From contig NZ_JALJZX010000003.1 in NCBI RefSeq assembly GCF_024171485.1, positions 62,001 to 126,000 on the forward strand: DNA of 64,000 nt, given 5' to 3'. The translations under genes and the position numbers were made by a program. Below, in pieces: positions 15,961 to 25,340 of the stretch. The notes below the pieces were generated by a model that searched no databases, was not told where the DNA came from, and worked only from the letters and a program-made list of their open reading frames with translations. Within the stretch, counting starts at the first letter, position 1. The number at the start of each line of letters is the position of its first letter. This DNA is from Chryseobacterium sp. HSC-36S06. Lineage in GTDB: Bacteria; Bacteroidota; Bacteroidia; Flavobacteriales; Weeksellaceae.

Positions 15961-17208
15961 TTAATTTCTCTTAAATTCCAATACTGTTTTTTCAATAATC
16001 GCCACACAATCCAGAATCTGTTCTTCGGTGATCACCAAAGGCGGTGCCAAACGGATGATGTTACCATGCGTTGGTTTTGCCAAAAGACCATTATCGCGCA
16101 AAACGAGACAAAGATTCCAGGCCGTTTTGCTTTCCGGAGTATCGTTGATAAGAATCGCATTTAAAAGTCCTTTTCCGCGAACACCGGTAATAAGATCGGT
16201 TTTCTCGATTAATTTTTCAATTTCATTCCGGAAAAGCTGCCCGAGTTCTTCAGCTCTTTCTGAAAGTTTTTCTTCTTCCACCACATCCAAAGCAGCTACA
16301 GCAACTGCACACGCAATCGGATTTCCGCCGAAAGTCGAACCGTGCTGGCCCGGATGAATTACATTCATGATTTCATCATTAGCCAAAACTGCAGATACAG
16401 GATACATTCCGCCGGAAAGTGCTTTACCCAAAATCAGAATATCGGGCTGAACATTTTCGTGATGACAAGCGATAAGTTTTCCGGTTCTTGCGATCCCGGT
16501 TTGTACCTCGTCAGCAATGAAAAGTACATTGTGTTTTTTGCAAAGTTCTGATGCCGACTTTAAAAAGCCTTCGTCCGGAACATATACCCCCGCTTCACCT
16601 TGAATTGGTTCTACTAAAAACGCAGCAATATTCTCTGAATCGTTTGCGAGAGTTTCCTCTAAAGCTTTGAGATTATTGTACGGAATTTTAATAAAACCTG
16701 GCGTGAAAGGTCCGTAGTTGTTGTTGGCATCAGGATCGTTAGAGAAAGATACTATCGTCGTTGTTCTTCCATGGAAATTATTCTCACAAACAACAATTTT
16801 TGCAGCATTTTGCGAGATTCCTTTAACTTCATAACTCCATTTTCTTGCTAATTTTACCGCTGTTTCTACTGCCTCGGCACCGGAATTCATCGGTAAAACT
16901 TTATCGAAGCCAAAAAGTTCTGTGATTTTTTTCTCGTATTCTCCTAAATTGGCGTTGTAAAAAGCTCTGGACGTCAATGCTAATTTCTGAGCCTGGTTCA
17001 CCAGTGCATCTACAATTTTCGGATGAGAATGACCTTGATTTACCGCAGAATAAGCGGACAGGAAATCGTAATATTTTTTACCTTCAACATCCCATACGAA
17101 AACGCCTTTGCCTTTTTCTAAAACCACAGGAAGCGGATGGTAATTGTGCGCGCCGTGTTTTTCTTCGAGTTCTATAAAATAAGAGGATGTTTTGTTTACT
17201 GTATGCAT
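15961..17208 (-). CDS. rocD: Ornithine--oxo-acid transaminase
   Basis: A PLP enzyme of aminotransferase class III that converts ornithine and 2-oxoglutarate to glutamate semialdehyde and glutamate. Motifs are [65 protein letters not shown] and LGKALSGG with the PLP lysine, then [10 protein letters not shown] chose the ATG at 17208 (415 residues): an upstream in-frame start at 17250 lies above the predicted transcription start near 17224. It is followed immediately by a glycosyltransferase. Confidence 0.95.
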   Translation of the reverse strand: MHTVNKTSSYFIELEEKHGAHNYHPLPVVLEKGKGVFVWDVEGKKYYDFLSAYSAVNQGHSHPKIVDALVNQAQKLALTSRAFYNANLGEYEKKITELFGFDKVLPMNSGAEAVETAVKLARKWSYEVKGISQNAAKIVVCENNFHGRTTTIVSFSNDPDANNNYGPFTPGFIKIPYNNLKALEETLANDSENIAAFLVEPIQGEAGVYVPDEGFLKSASELCKKHNVLFIADEVQTGIARTGKLIACHHENVQPDILILGKALSGGMYPVSAVLANDEIMNVIHPGQHGSTFGGNPIACAVAVAALDVVEEEKLSERAEELGQLFRNEIEKLIEKTDLITGVRGKGLLNAILINDTPESKTAWNLCLVLRDNGLLAKPTHGNIIRLAPPLVITEEQILDCVAIIEKTVLEFKRN

Positions 17209-17227
17209 ATTAAGGTGATTTATAAAG

Positions 17228-17235
17228 CAAAAATA
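17228..17235 (-). promoter_or_regulatory. Predicted -7 element of rocD
   Basis: TATTTTTG on the reverse strand; transcription would begin near 17224, 16 bases before the ATG at 17208. It decides the start codon. Confidence 0.55.
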
Positions 17236-17326
17236 ATGATTTATTTCCAAGTAAAGTCACTGGCTGCAATTTGAATGTATAACGGAAAATTTTCAGTCTG
17301 TCAGGTGGTTTGACAAGAGAAAACTA

Positions 17327-17851
17327 TTAAAAGATGGGCTTTTCGAAATTTCCAAAAACATTAGTGGAATGGGAACAGTTTAAATAAACATTGCAGCCGG
17401 GCATTTTTTCCTTTAAGATCAGGCCTTTCTCGAGCACAGCTTCTTCACTGTCTTCGGAATCTACAAAAACTTCCTTCAGATTAGGGTTTTCCAAGTAATC
17501 GCATAAATCGTCTAAAGTAATTGGTGTTCGGGTCATATTTAAGATTTCCAGCTCTTGCATCTGATTGAAATATGATAAAGACGCGCTGGTTAAATAACGG
17601 TTCTTTCTTAAGAAAAGTGATTTCAGACCTTTAAAATTGGTCATATAACTCACCGCAACATCAGTAATCAGAGAATCTGTGAGATAAATTTCTTCTATGG
17701 AAATTACCCTTAAACTCAGAAAATAAAAGAATTCATCACCAAAATCTGAATCCTTAGATTTCAAACGTCCCCAATGAGTTGGAATATGATCTGCCTTTTC
17801 AATCCGGTAATAGCGCTGCCAGAATTTTTTTTCCTCTTTTGAAAGTTTCAT
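17327..17851 (-). CDS. Hypothetical protein with leucine-rich-repeat-like segments
   Basis: The 174-residue cytoplasmic protein is not recognised as a named family. After a charged N-terminus (KLSKEEKKFWQRYYRIEKAD), residues about 45-140 carry irregular LRR-like units: ISIEEIYLTDSLITD, LKSLFLRKNRYLTS, LEILNMTRTPITLDDL and LKEVFVDSED, spaced about 23-25 residues apart. That suggests a short solenoid for protein binding. It ends in a Cys- and Asn-containing tail. It lies 27 bases after a secreted hypothetical protein gene in the same direction. Confidence 0.55.
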   Translation of the reverse strand: MKLSKEEKKFWQRYYRIEKADHIPTHWGRLKSKDSDFGDEFFYFLSLRVISIEEIYLTDSLITDVAVSYMTNFKGLKSLFLRKNRYLTSASLSYFNQMQELEILNMTRTPITLDDLCDYLENPNLKEVFVDSEDSEEAVLEKGLILKEKMPGCNVYLNCSHSTNVFGNFEKPIF

Positions 17852-17878
17852 TGTGCATTTTTAAAGGTTGCAGTAAAT

Positions 17879-18373
17879 TCAATCGTACCAATATTCCTTT
17901 TCGAGACTGTAACCCGCTTGCTGGAAAGCTTTCTGGATCGCGACCCCCAAATCTTCATTTTGTTTTTCATTGGAGAGATAAAGAAAAAATAAATTTCCTT
18001 TTACCTCTTCCGTCTTGTTTTCAACATCAAATGTATTATAGGTGGTAAGAACTTCGTGATCTTCACATTCGAGGATGATATTTATATCTTTTCCGATTTT
18101 ACGGATCTTATTCAGGGGAACTTCCTGCCTGATTATTTGATATCCGCTAAAATAGGGGCTGGTCTTCTTTATTTCAAAGGAAAGGATTTTGTCTGTGCTG
18201 ATTGAAAAATGTTTCACAATTTCTATGGTATCACCGCTAAAATGAGGAGATTTCAATTGGTTTTTAACCTCTTTCTGCAGTTCCCTGTTCAGAGTTTTAA
18301 CAATTGTCTGTTCCTGCCCAAAGCTGGTGCTGGCGAATCCTACAAGAAATATAAATAGCAGAAAATTTTTCAT
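17879..18373 (-). CDS. Secreted hypothetical protein
   Basis: A 164-residue protein with a clear signal peptide (MKNFLLFIFLVGFASTSFGQ, cleavage near residue 19). I start at the ATG at 18373; a TTG three codons upstream is less likely. The mature part is mixed alpha/beta with no named motifs; LNKIRKIGKDINIILEC and NTFDVENKTEE are its most regular segments. It is not recognised. It is probably periplasmic. The LRR-like gene follows at 27 bases, so the two may form a small operon. Confidence 0.55.
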   Translation of the reverse strand: MKNFLLFIFLVGFASTSFGQEQTIVKTLNRELQKEVKNQLKSPHFSGDTIEIVKHFSISTDKILSFEIKKTSPYFSGYQIIRQEVPLNKIRKIGKDINIILECEDHEVLTTYNTFDVENKTEEVKGNLFFLYLSNEKQNEDLGVAIQKAFQQAGYSLEKEYWYD

Positions 18374-18424
18374 ATCATTCAATTTTAGAGCAAGTCCGCT
18401 CCTTATTTAAGTTTAAAGATAAAA

Positions 18425-18448
18425 AAACCGGCATTAAAAAGCCGGTTT
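18425..18448 (-). terminator. Terminator of the accB-accC transcript
   Basis: AAACCGGC (18425-18432) pairs with GCCGGTTT (18441-18448); on the reverse strand it is followed by a T-run. It lies 20 bases after the accC stop. Confidence 0.8.
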
Positions 18449-18467
18449 CATAAATTATATAATGATC

Positions 18468-19820
18468 TTAATGATCAAAATTTTTATCCATTACAAAATC
18501 CTCCATGAATTTTGTTGTATAATTTCCAGAAAGGTAATCTTCATTTTCCATCAGCTGTCTGTGGAAAGGGATCGTGGTTTTCACTCCTTCAATATAGAAT
18601 TCTTCTAAAGCTCTTTTCATTTTTGCAATGGCCTCTTCACGCGTTTGTGCTGTCGTGATAAGTTTTGCAATCATTGAATCATAATTGGAAGGAATACTGT
18701 AACCTGAATATACATGCGTATCTACACGGATCCCGTGTCCTCCAGGAATATTGAGTCCGGTGATCTTTCCCGGTGACGGACGGAAATCGTTGTAAGGATC
18801 TTCCGCATTAATTCTACATTCGATTGAATGCAGTTTCGGATAATAATTAATTCCAGATATCGGTGCACCTGAAGCCAAAAGAATCTGCTCACGAATCAGG
18901 TCATAATCCACCACCTGCTCTGTAATAGGATGTTCTACCTGAATTCTGGTATTCATTTCCATGAAATAGAAATTCCGGTCCTTATCTACTAAAAATTCAA
19001 TCGTTCCAACTCCTTCATAACCAATATATTCAGCAGCTTTTACTGCTGCATCCCCCATTTTCTCCCGAAGTTCATCTGTCATAAATGGAGACGGAGTTTC
19101 CTCTGTTAATTTCTGATTTCTTCTCTGAACAGAACAGTCTCTTTCCGAAAGATGACAGGCCTTGCCATACTGGTCTCCCGCAATCTGAATTTCAATATGT
19201 CGAGGTTCAACAATGAGTTTTTCCATATACATTCCACCGTTTCCGAATGCTGCAGTAGCTTCCTGCACAGCAGAATCCCAGTGTTCCTGTAAATCTTCAG
19301 CTCTCCAGACAGCTCTCATTCCTTTACCTCCACCACCTGCGGTAGCTTTAATCATCACCGGATAACCTACTTCTTCTGCAAGTTTAGCAGCAGTTTCGTA
19401 CCCGTCAATTAATCCTTCAGAACCCGGCACACATGGTACTCCGGCTTCTTTCATGGTAGCTTTGGCGTTGGCTTTATCGCCCATTCTGTCGATCTGGTCA
19501 GGAGTTGCACCAATAAATTTAATGCCGTTTTCCTGACAGATTCGTGAAAAATTTGAGTTTTCTGATAAAAATCCATATCCCGGGTGGATGGCGTCTGCAT
19601 TGGTAATTTCGGCCGCTGCAATGATATTGGAGATTTTTAGATAAGAATCCTTGCTCATCGCGGGCCCAATACAAACTGCTTCGTCCGCAAATCTTACGTG
19701 CAGGCTGTCTTTGTCTGCGGTAGAATAAACTGCCACAGTTTTGATTCCCATTTCCTTGCAGGTGCGCAGAATACGCATTGCAATTTCGCCTCTGTTGGCA
19801 ATTAATATTTTTTTGAACAT
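18468..19820 (-). CDS. accC: Acetyl-CoA carboxylase biotin carboxylase subunit
   Basis: AccC carboxylates biotin on AccB using ATP and bicarbonate. The 450-residue ATP-grasp protein has [20 protein letters not shown] at the N-terminus, the glycine-rich [12 protein letters not shown] loop (about 159-170), [45 protein letters not shown] with the metal-binding Glu residues, and a C-terminal [16 protein letters not shown]. Length is standard. It follows accB at 91 bases and ends in a terminator. Confidence 0.97.
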   Translation of the reverse strand: MFKKILIANRGEIAMRILRTCKEMGIKTVAVYSTADKDSLHVRFADEAVCIGPAMSKDSYLKISNIIAAAEITNADAIHPGYGFLSENSNFSRICQENGIKFIGATPDQIDRMGDKANAKATMKEAGVPCVPGSEGLIDGYETAAKLAEEVGYPVMIKATAGGGGKGMRAVWRAEDLQEHWDSAVQEATAAFGNGGMYMEKLIVEPRHIEIQIAGDQYGKACHLSERDCSVQRRNQKLTEETPSPFMTDELREKMGDAAVKAAEYIGYEGVGTIEFLVDKDRNFYFMEMNTRIQVEHPITEQVVDYDLIREQILLASGAPISGINYYPKLHSIECRINAEDPYNDFRPSPGKITGLNIPGGHGIRVDTHVYSGYSIPSNYDSMIAKLITTAQTREEAIAKMKRALEEFYIEGVKTTIPFHRQLMENEDYLSGNYTTKFMEDFVMDKNFDH

Positions 19821-19911
19821 CGTAGTTGAAATTTTAAATTTTGAATTTCGAATTTTAAATTATTTTTAAATGAGCACCATTTAAAATCTATAATCTCTAA
19901 TTTAAAATTTC

Positions 19912-20394
19912 TTAAGATGGATCTACTAAGAATAAAGGCTGATCATACTCAACCGGTGTCGCGTCATCAACTAAAATTTTCACGATTTTTCCGGAAATTT
20001 CAGATTCGATCTGGTTGAATAATTTCATTGCTTCGATTACACAAACTACCTTACCATTGGAAACTTCGTCACCAACATTCACGAAAACATCCTTATCTGG
20101 TGATGGTTTTCTGTAGAACGTTCCGATCATCGGAGATTTAATCGTTACAAATTTGCTGTCGTCATCAGCAGCAACATCAGCAGGAGTAGTGGCCGCAGGT
20201 GCAGATGATACAGGTGCAGATGCAGCTGGTTGTGGTGCTGTATGATAAACCGCCGGTTGTTGCATATAGCTCACATCATTCCCCCCGAGTGGAGTTTTGA
20301 TTGTGATTTCGAAATCTTTTGTTTTGTATTTTACTTCAGAAACTTCTGCTTTAGACACAAATTTGATCAGATTTTGTATGTCTTTAATGTCCAT
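19912..20394 (-). CDS. accB: Acetyl-CoA carboxylase biotin carboxyl carrier protein
   Basis: AccB carries the biotin that shuttles CO2 between AccC and AccA/AccD. The 160-residue protein has an N-terminal helical part ([23 protein letters not shown]), an Ala/Pro-rich flexible linker (about 46-78), and a C-terminal biotinyl domain with the biotinylation motif EAMKL, Lys124. Length and order are standard. The TATCTTTG at 20420-20427 is its likely promoter. Confidence 0.96.
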   Translation of the reverse strand: MDIKDIQNLIKFVSKAEVSEVKYKTKDFEITIKTPLGGNDVSYMQQPAVYHTAPQPAASAPVSSAPAATTPADVAADDDSKFVTIKSPMIGTFYRKPSPDKDVFVNVGDEVSNGKVVCVIEAMKLFNQIESEISGKIVKILVDDATPVEYDQPLFLVDPS

Positions 20395-20419
20395 TATATG
20401 TGGTATTTGTTTATTATGC

Positions 20420-20427
20420 CAAAGATA
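20420..20427 (-). promoter_or_regulatory. Predicted -7 element of accB-accC
   Basis: TATCTTTG on the reverse strand matches TAnnTTTG; the predicted leader is about 22 bases. Confidence 0.55.
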
Positions 20428-20451
20428 CTAAAAATCAATAAAAAACAACAA

Positions 20452-20486
20452 AAAACCACTCAAAATTGAAAAAATTGAGTGGTTTT
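20452..20486 (-). terminator. Terminator after rpmF
   Basis: AAAACCACTCAA (20452-20463) pairs with TTGAGTGGTTTT (20475-20486). On the reverse strand Ts follow. It ends the DUF177-rpmF transcript just before the accB promoter. Confidence 0.85.
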
Positions 20487-20520
20487 GGTATAAAATTGAA
20501 GTTTTTTAAGATTTTAGATC

Positions 20521-20724
20521 TTAATCTTCTTCTGTAGCTTCTACTGCTTTTTCCATTACTACTTTACCTCTGTAGTACATTTTTCCTTCGAACCAATGCG
20601 CTCTGTGATACAGGTGCATTTCTCCTGAAGTTGCATCTTTTGCCAATTGAGGAACGGTTGCCTTGTAGTGCGTTCTTCTCTTATCTCTTCTTGTTGACGA
20701 TTGTCTTCTCTTTGGATGTGCCAT
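20521..20724 (-). CDS. rpmF: 50S ribosomal protein L32
   Basis: A 67-residue large-subunit ribosomal protein starting [19 protein letters not shown], followed by a LYHRAHW segment typical of L32. The usual zinc cysteines of some L32 proteins are absent, which is normal for the Cys-free form. It lies 63 bases after the DUF177 gene, an arrangement seen widely in bacteria, and ends in a strong hairpin terminator. Confidence 0.95.
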   Translation of the reverse strand: MAHPKRRQSSTRRDKRRTHYKATVPQLAKDATSGEMHLYHRAHWFEGKMYYRGKVVMEKAVEATEED

Positions 20725-20787
20725 TTCTTATAATTTTGTTTGATGAGCGATGAGTAGTGATTGCTCAATTCTCATCATTTAAACTAT

Positions 20788-21309
20788 TTAATTTTTATCT
20801 TTTAACTTCTTTAAAGCTTCCCATCGGGGATCGCTTTGCGGTTCTTCTTGTGTTTCGTCTTTCGGACTGAATTTTTCCAGAATTTCCAAATCTTCTTCAG
20901 AAATATTCGGCGAAATTTTCTTCATCGGTATTGCAAGCATCACGACTTCGTAGATCAACTGCGCAATATTGAAGGCGTGATCGGTCATCGGAATGGTAAT
21001 CACATCTTCTTCGCTGTCATCATATTCTGCACCGAATTTTACCAGAACATTTAATTCGTTTTCTATCGGATGGGTGAAATTTTCGTTCGTGATATCACAA
21101 ACTAAATTTACCGTTCCGGAAGTTTTAATATTAACTTCTAAAAAAGTGGTGTGCTTATCCATTAAAACATCAGCAACTATTTTAGGTTCTGTAAATTCCT
21201 GTTCAGTATCGAAAAGTTGAAAGAACGCTTTATCTATCTCAAATTGGAACTCGTGTCTGCCGTTTCTTTGTCCCGAAAACACGATATCGTAGTTTCTTAA
21301 CCTGTCCAT
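20788..21309 (-). CDS. DUF177 (YceD-like) protein
   Basis: A 173-residue acidic protein. Family members (YceD) sit next to rpmF in many bacteria and are linked to 23S rRNA accumulation and ribosome assembly. The segment VNLVCDITNENFTHPIENELNVLVKFG matches the conserved core with its Cys, and DVITIPMTDHAFNIAQLIYEVVMLAIPMKKI matches the C-terminal part. I chose the ATG at 21309 (MDRLRNYDIVF), because the predicted transcription start near 21318 lies below the longer in-frame start. Confidence 0.85.
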   Translation of the reverse strand: MDRLRNYDIVFSGQRNGRHEFQFEIDKAFFQLFDTEQEFTEPKIVADVLMDKHTTFLEVNIKTSGTVNLVCDITNENFTHPIENELNVLVKFGAEYDDSEEDVITIPMTDHAFNIAQLIYEVVMLAIPMKKISPNISEEDLEILEKFSPKDETQEEPQSDPRWEALKKLKDKN

Positions 21310-21321
21310 AAAATGAGTGTG

Positions 21322-21329
21322 CAAAAATA
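21322..21329 (-). promoter_or_regulatory. Predicted -7 element of the DUF177-rpmF operon
   Basis: TATTTTTG on the reverse strand gives a start near 21318, 9 bases before the ATG at 21309. It rules out the upstream ATG at 21324. Confidence 0.55.
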
Positions 21330-21395
21330 TGCAAATTTTTTAATATTACAAATAATTTTCAAAACAATTAATCAGGAAAAATATTTTTAAAAATA

Positions 21396-22487
21396 TTAAT
21401 GATGTTTTTCCTGTGGTAAATCTTCATCAACACCGTTTCCGCCAGCATTTCTGCGTGGCTGCATACGGTTCGTCATCAAATCATTATATTCTCTGCGATT
21501 TTTAAAAATCTTTATCGCCATAAAAATTGCTTCGGTGAAACTCTGTTCATCGGCAATATTCTGTCCGGCAATATCGTAAGCAACACCGTGATCAGGTGAA
21601 GTTCTGATAAAAGGCAAACCGGCAGTATAATTCACTCCTTCTTCATAGGCAAGCGTTTTAAAAGGTGCCAGACCCTGATCGTGATACATGGCTAAAACTG
21701 CATCGTAACTTTTATATTTCCCGGGCTGGAAGAAACTGTCTGCCGGAAAAGGCCCAAAGGTCAGAATTCCATTGTCGAAAAGTTCCTGAATTGCTGGAGA
21801 AATGATCTCAATCTCTTCTCTGCCAATCACCCCGCCGTCGCCGGAATGTGGATTCAAACCTAAAACTGCAATCTTAGGTCTTGCAATCTGAAAATCCTCA
21901 ATCAGACACTGATTCAGCATTTTGATCTGTTTTTTTATTTTTTCTTTTGAAATATTCTCTGCAACCTGCGAAATCGGAATATGATGGGTAGAAACAGCTA
22001 CCTTCAAATCCTCGGTCACTAAAAACATAAGCCCTTTTCTTCCGAATTTCTCTTCGAGATAGCCAGTGTGTCCCGCGTGCGCGAAACCATTCTTCATCAT
22101 TTCATCCTTATTAATAGGCGCAGTAACTAAAACATCAATTTCACCGTTCATCAAAGCATTGGTCGCGGCTTCTAAAGAATCAATCGCCATTTTGGTAGAT
22201 TCTTCGGTAGGCTTACCTAAATCAACATTTACGTTTTCTTTCGTAAGGTTTACCATATTTATTTTATCGCCAACAGCCTGTGTAGCATCAGTGATATAAT
22301 TAAAGTTATACTGAAGTTTAAAAATGTTTTTCTGATAGGTAAAGAGTTTCCCCGAACCAAAAATAATGGGTGTGAAAAAATCGGTAATTGCTTTATCCTT
22401 CAGAGATTTCATAATAATTTCCGGACCGATCCCATTGAAATCACCGATCGAAATTCCTACCCTTACTTTATGGTGTTTAGCACTCAT
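21396..22487 (-). CDS. pdxA: 4-hydroxythreonine-4-phosphate dehydrogenase
   Basis: PdxA oxidises 4-phosphohydroxythreonine in the de novo pyridoxal phosphate pathway. The 363-residue protein has VGISIGDFNGIGPEIIMKSL at the N-terminus, AHAGHTGYLEEKFG with the first metal-binding His, GLNPHSGDGGVIGREE with the second, and DAVLAMYHDQGLAPFK with the third, followed by RTSPDHGVAYDIAG. A slightly extended, charged C-terminus (RMQPRRNAGGN...) is present, as in other Flavobacteriia. TAAATTTG at 22522-22529 is a likely promoter. Confidence 0.96.
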   Translation of the reverse strand: MSAKHHKVRVGISIGDFNGIGPEIIMKSLKDKAITDFFTPIIFGSGKLFTYQKNIFKLQYNFNYITDATQAVGDKINMVNLTKENVNVDLGKPTEESTKMAIDSLEAATNALMNGEIDVLVTAPINKDEMMKNGFAHAGHTGYLEEKFGRKGLMFLVTEDLKVAVSTHHIPISQVAENISKEKIKKQIKMLNQCLIEDFQIARPKIAVLGLNPHSGDGGVIGREEIEIISPAIQELFDNGILTFGPFPADSFFQPGKYKSYDAVLAMYHDQGLAPFKTLAYEEGVNYTAGLPFIRTSPDHGVAYDIAGQNIADEQSFTEAIFMAIKIFKNRREYNDLMTNRMQPRRNAGGNGVDEDLPQEKHH

Positions 22488-22521
22488 TTTTAATTTATCT
22501 TTGAAGATTAATAGAATTTCA

Positions 22522-22529
22522 CAAATTTA
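22522..22529 (-). promoter_or_regulatory. Predicted -7 element of pdxA
   Basis: TAAATTTG on the reverse strand, about 35 bases upstream of the pdxA ATG. Confidence 0.45.
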
Positions 22530-22590
22530 GCAATTTAGAAATAACTATTCCCGAATTATTTACAACTTAATTTTCTATAAATCCCATCCC

Positions 22591-23187
22591 ATGTTTACAG
22601 GAATCATTGAAGCGACCGCCACCCTTGAAAAAATTGAACACAGTGGCGATAATATTAACTTTACACTCAGCTGTCCTTTTACCCAGGAATTAAAGATCGA
22701 TCAGAGCCTTGCTCATAATGGCTGTTGCCTTACCGTTGTAGAAATTACAGATACAGGCTACAGTGTTACTGCAATTGCAGAAACTTTAGAAAAAACCAAT
22801 CTCGGGAAATGGAATATAGGAACTGAGGTTAATTTGGAACGCTGTTTGAAGTGGGATGGAAGACTGGATGGACATATTGTTCAGGGCCATGTAGACAAAA
22901 CCGGAACCGTTGAGAAAATTGAAGACAAAGACGGAAGCTTTTTTATTACCATTCAGTATGATGAAACCGATGATTATATTACCGTTCCACAGGGATCTAT
23001 TACGGTAAACGGCATCAGCTTAACGGTAGCTTCCAGCGATTCAGGAAGATTTTCAGTAGCGATAATCCCATACACATGGGAATTCACGAATATGAAAAAT
23101 CTGCAGCCCGGCGATATGGTAAATCTGGAATTCGACATTATAGGAAAATATGTAACGAAACTGATGAAAAAAAATGCCCTTCTCTAA
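22591..23187 (+). CDS. ribE: Riboflavin synthase (alpha subunit type)
   Basis: The enzyme dismutates two 6,7-dimethyl-8-ribityllumazine molecules to riboflavin. The 198-residue product has two homologous lumazine-binding barrels, each opening with a typical repeat: MFTGIIEATATLEKIEH at 1-17, and LDGHIVQGHVDKTGTVEKI at about 93-111. AHNGCCLTVV in the first and TVNGISLTVA in the second are the matching ligand segments. No FMN riboswitch is visible in the 100-base upstream gap. It overlaps the next gene by 14 bases. Confidence 0.96.
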   Translation: MFTGIIEATATLEKIEHSGDNINFTLSCPFTQELKIDQSLAHNGCCLTVVEITDTGYSVTAIAETLEKTNLGKWNIGTEVNLERCLKWDGRLDGHIVQGHVDKTGTVEKIEDKDGSFFITIQYDETDDYITVPQGSITVNGISLTVASSDSGRFSVAIIPYTWEFTNMKNLQPGDMVNLEFDIIGKYVTKLMKKNALL

Positions 23188-24628
23188 ATACAAAGGTTAT
23201 AGCTTACGAAATAAAGTCTTTTGGGGCTTTCTGCTGATCTGTTTGCTCAGTACCGTAAGTTCATCCATCCTTTCTTATTTTATTTTGCGCAATAACGCGG
23301 TTGAACAAAGCCGTACCGATCTTCAGAAAAAATCTGAGGCGCTAATGTCAGCACTGGATTATGCGGTAAGCCATAAACAGGCTCAGACAAGCGATTTACC
23401 TGATATTTTAGCAAATGATATTTTCGAGATTGCGGACATCAACAATCAGGATATCATTATATATGACCTTTCCGGAAAATTTTTGATCTCCAACAAAGAT
23501 TATAATCTTATCAGCCAAAAACAAATTCCCGTAGAAATCGCTAACCGGGTATTGAAAAGTGAAAGCCGGGTTGATTTTCAGACTTACGACAAAAAAATCG
23601 ACGCAAACGTTTCCTCATCATACATGATTTTGAGAAATAATATGCTGGAGCCGATTGCAATCGTGTTTTTCCCTTTCTATCACAACGATAGTGCTTATTT
23701 CAGCGTATTCAACAAATATGTAAATTATATTGTTGTTCTTAATCTATTCATCATTGCAGTATCAGTTTGGCTCAGTTGGGTTATTTCGAATAATCTTACC
23801 AGAGCTGTAACCAAATTTTCAGATAAAATCAATCAGATTACTCTTTTCGAAGATGATCCGAAACCTATTAAATATTACCATAATGATGAACTGAATCAAC
23901 TTGTTAAAGCATACAACAAAATGATTCTGCAGATTCAGGAACAGAAACAGCGGCTTAGTTTCAAAGAAAAAGAGGAAGCGTGGCGGGAAATGGCCAAGCA
24001 AGTAGCTCATGAAGTAAAGAATCCTTTAACTCCTATGAAACTCACCATCCAGAATTTTGAAAGAAAATTCGATCCGGCCGACCCTGAGATCCGCGATAAA
24101 GTGAAGCACCTGAGCCGCACACTGGTGGATCAGATTGATCTCGTTGCCACCGTAGCAAGTGCATTTTCGCAGTTTGCACAGCTCCCGGAGAAAAACAATG
24201 AAATATTTGATGTAAATAAAGAAATCAGGAATATTATCAACGTCTTCAGCGACGAAAAAATTTATTTCCACTCCAATAAAGATCAGATTATGATGGAAAT
24301 GGATAAGATTTACCTGTCGAGAATCATCACCAATCTGGTAGCAAACGCCAGACAGGCAAAACATGATGACCGCGAGAATATCATTAACCTCGATGTAGAA
24401 CAGCGCCAAAAAAGAGTCATCATTACTGTGGACGACAACGGAACGGGAATTCCAGAAGAACTTTACGACAGAATTTTCGAACCTAACTTCACCTCTAAAA
24501 CAAGCGGAACCGGACTTGGATTAACCATGGTAAGAAAAATGGTTGAAGATTACAAAGGCGAAATCTCTGTAAAATCTGAAGAAGGGAAAGGCACTACTTT
24601 CACGATATCGCTTCCGACCAATATGTAG
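23174..24628 (+). CDS. Orphan sensor histidine kinase (NtrY-like)
   Basis: A 484-residue membrane kinase: TM1 about 15-37, an extracytoplasmic sensor of about 145 residues, TM2 about 183-203, HAMP, then a HisKA box AKQVAHEVKNPLTPMKL with phosphorylated His279, and an ATPase domain with N box NLVANARQAK, DDNGTGIPEE, and GTGLGLTMVRKMVEDYKG. The NPLTPMKL form is typical of the NtrY group. No response regulator lies nearby, so its partner is elsewhere. Its ATG lies inside the end of ribE, 14 bases before the ribE stop, so it is probably translationally coupled. Confidence 0.92.
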   Translation: MPFSKYKGYSLRNKVFWGFLLICLLSTVSSSILSYFILRNNAVEQSRTDLQKKSEALMSALDYAVSHKQAQTSDLPDILANDIFEIADINNQDIIIYDLSGKFLISNKDYNLISQKQIPVEIANRVLKSESRVDFQTYDKKIDANVSSSYMILRNNMLEPIAIVFFPFYHNDSAYFSVFNKYVNYIVVLNLFIIAVSVWLSWVISNNLTRAVTKFSDKINQITLFEDDPKPIKYYHNDELNQLVKAYNKMILQIQEQKQRLSFKEKEEAWREMAKQVAHEVKNPLTPMKLTIQNFERKFDPADPEIRDKVKHLSRTLVDQIDLVATVASAFSQFAQLPEKNNEIFDVNKEIRNIINVFSDEKIYFHSNKDQIMMEMDKIYLSRIITNLVANARQAKHDDRENIINLDVEQRQKRVIITVDDNGTGIPEELYDRIFEPNFTSKTSGTGLGLTMVRKMVEDYKGEISVKSEEGKGTTFTISLPTNM

Positions 24629-24643
24629 ACTTCTTTTATTTCA

Positions 24644-25339
24644 ATGAAACCTTTTCACTTCAAACAATTCAGCGTACAGCAGTCTGCAAAGGTATTCCGT
24701 GTGGGAACAGACGGTGTCTTGCTGGGCGCTTCTGCTTCGGTCCAGAATGCCGGAAATATCCTGGAAATCGGAACCGGAACAGGGCTGATTTCTCTAATGG
24801 TTGCGCAGCGAAATCCGGAAGCCACCATAACTGCTATTGAAATTAATGAGGAAGCAGCAGCAATTGCAGCCGAAAACTTTAAATCCTCTCCTTTTTATAA
24901 CAGGTTAAAAGTTCTTCGGCAGGATTTCAAATCTTATAACGTCAAGGAAAAATTTGACTTAATCATTTCGAACCCACCGTATTTTGAAATAAACCCTTCC
25001 GAAAAGGACATACTGGCCAGGCAGCAAACCGAACTATCCTTTGGGGATTTGATCAGTAATGCATCGCAAATTCTGTCGGAAAGCGGAATGTTTTCGGTAA
25101 TTATTCCTTTTGATGCCGGTAATGATTTCGAAAAAAAATGTCGTCAAGAGAGTTTGTTTCTGGTTAGAAAGACCACTGTTTTTGGAATAAAAAATGCAGC
25201 TCCCAAACGACTGATTCTGGAGTTTGGATTTGAAAACAAAAAAATTACTGAAACCGAATTTGTGATCGAAAAATCTCCCCGCAGCTACACCGATGATTAT
25301 CTCGACCTTACGCAAGACTTTCACGTTTTTGGAAAATAG
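24644..25339 (+). CDS. tRNA1(Val) (adenine(37)-N6)-methyltransferase, TrmN6-like
   Basis: This 231-residue SAM-dependent enzyme methylates A37 of tRNA-Val in characterised relatives (YfiC/TrmN6). It opens with FHFKQFSVQQSAKVFRVGTDGVLLGA, the family signature, then the SAM loop LEIGTGTGLISL, and the N6-adenine catalytic NPPYF motif (about residue 110-114). Length fits. It lies 15 bases after the kinase gene and ends convergent, one base from the next gene. Confidence 0.92.
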   Translation: MKPFHFKQFSVQQSAKVFRVGTDGVLLGASASVQNAGNILEIGTGTGLISLMVAQRNPEATITAIEINEEAAAIAAENFKSSPFYNRLKVLRQDFKSYNVKEKFDLIISNPPYFEINPSEKDILARQQTELSFGDLISNASQILSESGMFSVIIPFDAGNDFEKKCRQESLFLVRKTTVFGIKNAAPKRLILEFGFENKKITETEFVIEKSPRSYTDDYLDLTQDFHVFGK

Positions 25340-25340
25340 A

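Noticed and set aside
22488-22590. FMN riboswitch upstream of ribE
   Set aside because: The gap is about 100 bases, A/T-rich, and lacks the conserved RFN-element segments.
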